Below are positions 58,431 through 64,000 of a DNA stretch of 64,000 nucleotides, piece by piece. Position numbers and translations under genes: made by a program. The notes beneath the pieces were generated by a model, which was not told the origin of the DNA, did no database searches, and saw nothing but the letters and a program-made list of their open reading frames with translations. The stretch covers positions 1-64,000 of the forward strand of contig JNDT01002373.1 in NCBI GenBank assembly GCA_000697055.1, in the 5' to 3' direction. Positions within the stretch are counted from its first letter, which is position 1. Each line of letters starts with the position of its first letter. The stretch comes from Saksenaea vasiformis B4078. Taxonomy: Eukaryota; Mucoromycota; Mucoromycetes; Mucorales; Saksenaeaceae.

Positions 58431-61087
58431 TTTTCTTTTTCTTTCTCTTACCACATGACGAAGACGTCGCTGCTGAGCTTATGCGCCTTCAGTTGCGACG
58501 GGTTTATGGGCGTTCCGTATTTCGCACTTTGGTTCTAATTGGTGTCTAACTTTGTAAATCATGAATCTACCTATGCGCTCAATGCCACTTGAAAACAACC
58601 GTAAAAGCCGCTTGCATGCCTGATAAGTGTGATTTCAGATGCTCTATATGAGAATACATGTGAAGTGTATATCCGAAATACACCTTCCAACTTTTGAGTT
58701 GAATATAACCACCTGTGTACGAATATACCATCGTTTTGTTTGCAATTGAAGATGCATCGTTATTTAATAACGGCGATCGTTGTGTTTTTCAAACCATATG
58801 ATGGCGTCCAGTCCATCCAGTGTAGAGAAAACGAACTCCAAATTTACGTAGACATCCAAGTAATATACTGGAGGAACCGTTGCGAATGAGTGGTGGGACT
58901 ACATGTCTGATGGGACAAAGGAAGTCGACGACATGACTGTTACTCATTTCAACTTTGCGGAGTCATGCATACATTCGTTCAATAGGTATCTGGGTCAGGG
59001 CAGGTAGATAGATATAGTAGAAGTCATGGGTTTAGAGGCCAGCATAAAGGCTGGAGCAGCTGCTTCCTGTTGAGGGACACTCGGCGTGAGTTGTCAAACT
59101 TTTCCAAGTTTGACTCATTCTTTCGCTACTGTACCAAGGGTTGAATGGGATAATTTTGGGTAAGTCCGATAAAACCCAGTTAGGTGGAGGCAAGATCAGA
59201 GAAACTGTGTCTGCGACATGATGTTGGTCACATGAGTCGAGACGAAGACAGCGTTGAACGGCTGTTGTTGGTTCTGCTTATTTCTGAGTGTAGTGTTTAG
59301 CTCTTCTAACTTAGCTACCATGAGCTTGGCTGGGACTAGTTCAGTTCATAGACGCTTGAATTCAGCCTCTAGGTGGTCATGCTGTTCGAATCGACGTCTA
59401 CGTCTATTGATTTTTTTTTTTTCCTTTTTCACGGTATTACACATGCAAGTCTGGGAGTTCCTCTTGCTGTTCAGATATCAGCGGTTGTTTATTCCGGGAA
59501 GCTTCGGCGCCCACTTGCTGAGTGGGGACCCATTCTTGTTTTTGAGCTGTCAGAGTAGTGTCCAAAGCTGGTTTGGAAACCGCTTTCAGTGGTACTGGCG
59601 CCCAGCAGCATGCAGTATATACTATCCGGAAAAACTTTGGGAAAGTAGCGGTATAGCTTGTACTGTTCCAGTTCCTCGAGCGCGACCAGCAACGGAACCC
59701 CACACTGGAGTTTTCGTTTCGCTGTTTCCATTTCTACGGACATGGCCTAAGGTACTACAAATCGAGATATGGACAACAGGTTCTGTGGAGATATGAATCG
59801 AATTTGGTCAGGCAGTCAGTGACCTCTTCGTTATTTAATTGAATTTGTCTACCTATTTAGCTAACTTCCTTCATCACAATGGCTGCACATGGATAATAGA
59901 TACTGCGGCAGCAGTGCCACCTTGTTACTGGCGTTAGTGATCTAGAGTTGAAGCATAGTCGGCGTTCCAATATGGGGAAGTTCACTGTCAATGGTCCGAC
60001 CTAGATCTGGGCTGCTAGAATGCAGAGCTTCACATATGCGTTATATCGCCCAAAGAGCATTCCACGCTTGGACTGTTACAATTACGGTGGATTCCTGAGT
60101 AACAGCTTCAAGTGACAAAGAACAGTTGGGCAACTATTGGCGGTGGCCTGAGCCTTCTGTTACTTTATGGGGTGCGCAACCCGAAAAGAAGTCTGTAGTG
60201 CTAAAGTAAGCGAATCTATTATTCCTATATTGCGTTTTCTAAACCACAGTATCGATTAGCGACATACACGATGCTAAGAGCGCCCCACGCTTGGACTGTT
60301 ACAATTACGGTGGGTTGTGCCTTGTACTAGATTCAGAGTGCGTGAATCGTTTCCGCTTTACAGCTTAACAGCGTATACCATAGAAACGGGATAGAAGCAT
60401 TTAATTGAGGACAACACACGAAGTAGGAACTGGCTAGCATCAATTGTTAGATAGATATTAAATAATGTCGTAAGAAATTTATATGTGCCTCTGTATGCTG
60501 AGGTGTTGCTTCAACAGTGTTAATGAAAAGAAGAATATATCCGATTTACGACTAAATTTTGACAACGTCAGGGTCAAACCGCGAGTTATAAAGATTACGT
60601 TGGTAAGTTAGAAATCGCAGCACCGTCTTGCCAAAACGGTTTGTCGATGACTATCTCTTCCGGCACCAAATTGTTACTTAGACCGTACAAAGTAGCATTG
60701 ACTTTGGTATATGCTCAAAATTTTAACGGCAGAGTATCTCAAAAGTAGAACATCTTATAGGGGAATTACTAAGGGCACTCTACTTTCGAGATATCTCACT
60801 ATAAAGCATTTCAATGAGATACCTTATATGGAATACTCTATTACAAAAGCCTCTACTAAAGCACTTTGATGTGAACTATTCTATTACAAGATACGCTCCG
60901 TAATACAATTCGACTATAAGACACCAAAATGGAACAGCACGTTATGGTGCGTTCTACGTTAGAATACTTCCTTCAGGATGATCTGGTGTGGGACACTTCT
61001 GCGTGACGAGACTTTCTGTGGCTTAGTTGCCAAGCAGTTAGCGGACAAGTCCAACTGCCCTGGTCCTGTTTCATTTTGTCGTCAACC
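58431..61087. other. Degraded zone, right part
   Basis: About 2.65 kb without an intact gene. On the minus strand, 59290-59743 has frames with coiled-coil character (KLEELNTTLRNKQNQQQ; EMETAKRKLQ) separated by stops, possibly a decayed retroelement gag or cellular gene. Two identical 29-base copies lie at 60062-60090 and 60285-60313. From 60690 to 60960 there are degenerate repeats with ctattacaa and ataaagcatttcaatgaga-like words. Confidence 0.45.
60062..60313. repeat. 29-base direct repeat pair
   Basis: Both copies read ccacgcttggactgttacaa followed by ttacggtgg, at 60062-60090 and 60285-60313, spaced 223 bases start to start. Both are preceded by an aagagc-like word. The sequence between them is unrelated to either copy. 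Confidence 0.9.
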
Positions 61088-62041
61088 ATGTACCGTAACA
61101 AAGCTGTTATGGATGCGTACTTAACAGACGTGTGTAAGCGAATGTTCGCTACACACGTCGTTACCAAGCCAAAAACTCCCTTTACTCTCGGTAATCTGGC
61201 TGATAATGCAGGCGCTGTGACCCAGGTGAGAAAACATGACCGATGCGCAAACCCGATTCCGAACGAACACCTTACATTTTCAAATGTTTAGCGTCATCGT
61301 GTTGGTCGTGGTCCCGGTACTGGAAGAGGAAAGACTGCTACACGTGGTCACAAAGGTCAAAATGCTCGTTCTGGCAATAATGGTCCCGGCCCTCACTTTG
61401 AGGGTGGTCAGACCCCTCTCGTGCGCAGCGTCCCCAAACGTGGATTTAACAACCTGTAAGAAGAAAAACAAGAAACATTGCGGGACAGCCGCCTTCTGAA
61501 ACAGACTATCTTCTTCGTAGGCATAGTAAGGGTTACCAGGAAGTCAATTTGGACCGTCTGCAGCATTGGATCGCCACTGGTCGTCTTGATGCATCCAAAC
61601 CAATCACAATGAAGGAACTTGTGGAAAGTCGTTGCGTACACAAAGTCGAGCATGGCATCAAGCTGCTTGGTGTGGTACGTCTGATGATGATGATCGTTCT
61701 ACGAGGTGGTTGGAGTACTCACATTATTATTTTAGGGTGCAAAGACGTTCAATACAAAGGTCACAGTTGAAGTGTCGCGCGCTTCGCAATCAGCTATCAA
61801 CGCAATTGAAAAGGCAGGAGGAAAGATCACCACCCGTTATTACAACGAACTTGGTTTGAAAGCATTGATCCATCCCGAAAAATTCACAAAACTGCCCGAG
61901 TTCGCGGCGCCATTGCGAAAAGAGGATATCAGTACGTAACCTCCACACCCAAGAAATACAAAGTTTCTAACCGTAGCCATAGAATATTACACCGACCCGA
62001 AGAATCGTGGTTACCTGGCCGAACAGACAGCCTCCATGTAA
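61088..62041 (+). CDS. MRPL10: Mitochondrial large-subunit ribosomal protein uL15m
   Basis: Four or five exons from the ATG at 61088 ([20 protein letters not shown], a plausible presequence). The body begins [15 protein letters not shown], spliced to [23 protein letters not shown], then [42 protein letters not shown] and the final [14 protein letters not shown]. The Gly/Lys-rich [10 protein letters not shown] and RGHKGQ(N)AR blocks are the universal L15 signature. The spacing and the C-terminal YYTDP end are those of the mitochondrial form. The stop is at 62039-62041. Confidence 0.93.
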
Positions 62042-62692
62042 AGATAAATCAACTACAACGTTGAGAAACACAAATAGCACTGGAAATGAGATAAAAAAAA
62101 ACAATATATTCTCATGGCCATCTTAAATAAACAACATTCACCATTAGCCTGTATGAAATAACATCCTTTGCGTGAAAGTCTAAGAACCACGATGGTCGGC
62201 ATCGAAACCTCATTTATTCGACATAAGCGTGCGTTCATTCACTATTAACCCTTCCTCCTGTCACCTTTCGTCTTGCAGATCGCGTAGCGGTGCTTTTCCA
62301 TGTCTGGAGCGCTTTGATACCACAGGTTTGCCTTGTGATCATTGTAAACAAAACAAAAAAAAAAGAGGTGAGCGTCAGGTTCAAGAGCTACACTGTGATT
62401 GTTTCCTATTCTTGCCGTGAGGGCGGCAGGTGCAGCAAACTTAAACGGGAACCCCGCAGCACAGTTACCGATGATTGGTGGCATAAGAAATGCAGTCCCA
62501 CATCTCCAAATGATTTTCTCATTTTTTTTTCCGATCATCTTTTTTTTTTTGACGCGGTGGATTGACTCGGTGGAAAAGCATTACCTCTTTTAGGTCGTGT
62601 GGAAGTGGTTGACGTTCCGATATTTATAACCAACCTTTATTCACTGGTACCTCCCTTATCCTTCTTGTTTCGTTTTATTCTATATCTCGACG
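62042..62692. other. Intergenic, unresolved coding-like patch
   Basis: About 0.65 kb. Frames on both strands at 62229-62593 have some coding character. The plus strand has GLPCDHCKQNKKK and, after a possible intron, CSKLKRE; the minus strand has GNCAAGFPFKFAAPAALTA. None could be joined into a recognisable product. A T-run precedes the SHMT promoter. Confidence 0.4.
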
Positions 62693-64000
62693 ATGCTTCG
62701 AACTCTGTTGGTTAGCTCCAAGCCTGCTTTGCGTCTTGCAAGACCTGCCGTGCAACAAGCAGTAAGTCGTTCATGCTATCAATGATTTCATGAGAACCTA
62801 ACATTTCCTCCTTCTCGTCCCCCCTTTCACAGCGCCACTATGTGTTCCCTGCCGGCCAGCGAGAGGTAAACAAACAAAGATCGCAATGTCTGAAACTAAA
62901 CGAGATACATGTTACCTACTTGTTAGTTTCTCAATGAACGTTTGGAGAAATATGATCCGGAGATGTTTGACATTATCGAGAAGGAAAAGAAGAGACAGCG
63001 GGAAAGCGTCGTACTGATCCCATCAGAGGTAATTATGTTTTTCTTTTGTTTATTGATTTGCTTACATCCGTTGTTTTAGAACTTCACTTCACGCGCTGTG
63101 ATGGATGCTCTGGGCAGCGTCATGCAAAACAAATATTCCGAAGGCTATCCTGGAGCGAGGTAAACGCTCTCTTTTTCTTTCCTGCTGCTGAAACTGAACA
63201 TGGACATGGACATCTAGATATTATGGAGGCAATGAATTCATTGATATGTCTGAAAGACTTTGTCAGAAGCGGGCCTTGGAGGCCTTCGACTTGGACCCGG
63301 CAAAATGGGGTGTGAATGTCCAGTCCTTATCAGGTAAGGAAAAGGTTGGCCACCGTTTGCATTCCGTACTGACTACTGGCTGGTTCGATGTCTATAAGGT
63401 GCCCCCGCTAACCTGTACGTCTATGGTGCTCTGATGAAGCCCCACGACCGTCTGATGGGTCTTGACTTGCCTCACGGTGGACAGTAAGTCTTTGATAGAA
63501 AATGGGAAGCGTGTCACTTATCTTGCGTTAGCTTGTCGCACGGTTATCAGACACCTACCAAAAAGATCTCGGCAGTGTCTTCGTACTTTGAAACATTGCC
63601 CTACCGTCTCAACGAGAAGACAGGTTACATCGATTATGATGAACTAGAGAAGAATGCTCTTCTCTATCGACCCAAGATCATTGTTGCTGGTGCAAGTGCC
63701 TATGCTCGTCATATTGACTATGCTCGTCTGCGTGATGTAAGGAAGCGAAGAAGAAGAAAAAACGAATAACGGAAAAAATCTGGGGAACCTTTTAGATCGC
63801 CAACAAATGCAACGCCTATCTGATGTCCGATATGGCTCACATCTCCGGTATGGTTGCTGCTGGCGTCATGCCAGGTCCATTTGAACATTCGGACATTGTC
63901 ACCACCACAACACACAAGACACTTCGTGGACCGCGCGGTGCCATGATCTTCTTCAGAAAGGGTGTCCGAGGTGTAGATAAGAAGGGCAAAGGTAAACGGA
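62693..64000 (+). CDS. SHM1: Serine hydroxymethyltransferase, mitochondrial (partial, 3' end outside window)
   Basis: PLP enzyme interconverting serine and glycine with tetrahydrofolate in one-carbon metabolism. The start [18 protein letters not shown] at 62693 is a typical mitochondrial presequence and separates it from the cytosolic form. About eight exons lie in the window: [116 protein letters not shown], and [16 protein letters not shown]. The PLP-binding lysine lies in [14 protein letters not shown]. The reading is open at base 64000, with roughly the C-terminal third missing. Confidence 0.96.

Noticed and set aside
62229..62593. Possible small gene with CDHCKQNKKK or, on the other strand, a mitochondrial-like peptide
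   Set aside because: Both strands look equally coding; the Cys spacing does not complete a Zn2Cys6 cluster and no product could be assembled.
1..64000. CRISPR arrays, operons, riboswitches
   Set aside because: No regularly spaced repeats; gene structure with introns is eukaryotic and the tandem same-strand genes have separate spacers.

Overview
The window reads as nuclear DNA of a filamentous fungus, most likely an early-diverging lineage of the Mucoromycota (Mucorales-like). The signs are: many short introns (about 44-65 bases, GT-AG, T-rich before the acceptor), small exons, typical fungal genes (ILV6, PNS1, LOA1/VPS66-like, Zn2Cys6 regulator, GPI-anchored Cys-rich protein), fragments of multi-copy protein families that I associate with Mucoromycota genomes, and a KPTN-like gene that I would not expect in yeasts or most Dikarya. 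The species assignment is inference; no ribosomal locus or organelle marker is present.

Layout. 1-5 kb: a repeat remnant (R1), ILV6 (+), a type II membrane glycosyltransferase (+). 5-9 kb: UTP18 (-) and APT1 (-). 8.7-14 kb: gene-poor accessory stretch with a broken multi-copy gene (-) whose 5' end abuts a ~970 bp dispersed repeat (R3). 14-20.3 kb: TAP42 (-) and a large BAR-PH-GRAM-VASt-TM gene of the SIP3/YSP1 (LAM sterol transporter) group (-). 20.8-21.9 kb: repeat R4. 22-26.8 kb: LOA1-like acyltransferase (+), a fungal kaptin (KPTN) (+), RRS1 (-). 28.5-36.6 kb, all minus: PEX14-like, PNS1, a Zn2Cys6 factor, a cyclin-fold protein. 36.6-41.6 kb: 5 kb with no recognisable gene. 41.6-53 kb, all plus: GPN3, a Bni4-like protein, a TRM2/TRMT2A-like tRNA m5U methyltransferase, a Cys-rich GPI protein, a TBRG1-like FYRN/FYRC protein. 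53.3-55.3 kb: a membrane-anchored DUF4097-type protein (-). 55.3-61 kb: a degraded zone with an orphan-family gene interrupted by a 119 bp CACTA-type MITE, a short antisense 18S rDNA scrap and short direct repeats. 61-64 kb: MRPL10 (uL15m) (+) and mitochondrial serine hydroxymethyltransferase (+), cut by the window end.

The housekeeping genes do not form an operon-like unit. Recurring themes are ribosome/RNA biogenesis (UTP18, RRS1, TRM2, GPN3 for RNA polymerase assembly, MRPL10), TOR/PP2A signalling (TAP42, KPTN) and lipids/membranes (SIP3-like, LOA1, PNS1, PEX14). I did not find a clear new multi-gene system. The strongest new structure is the intact MITE with its target duplication inside an otherwise continuous reading frame; next come the three-to-four copy dispersed repeat family and the fungal KPTN gene. 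Exon boundaries were worked out by hand from reading frames and splice signals and are predictions.
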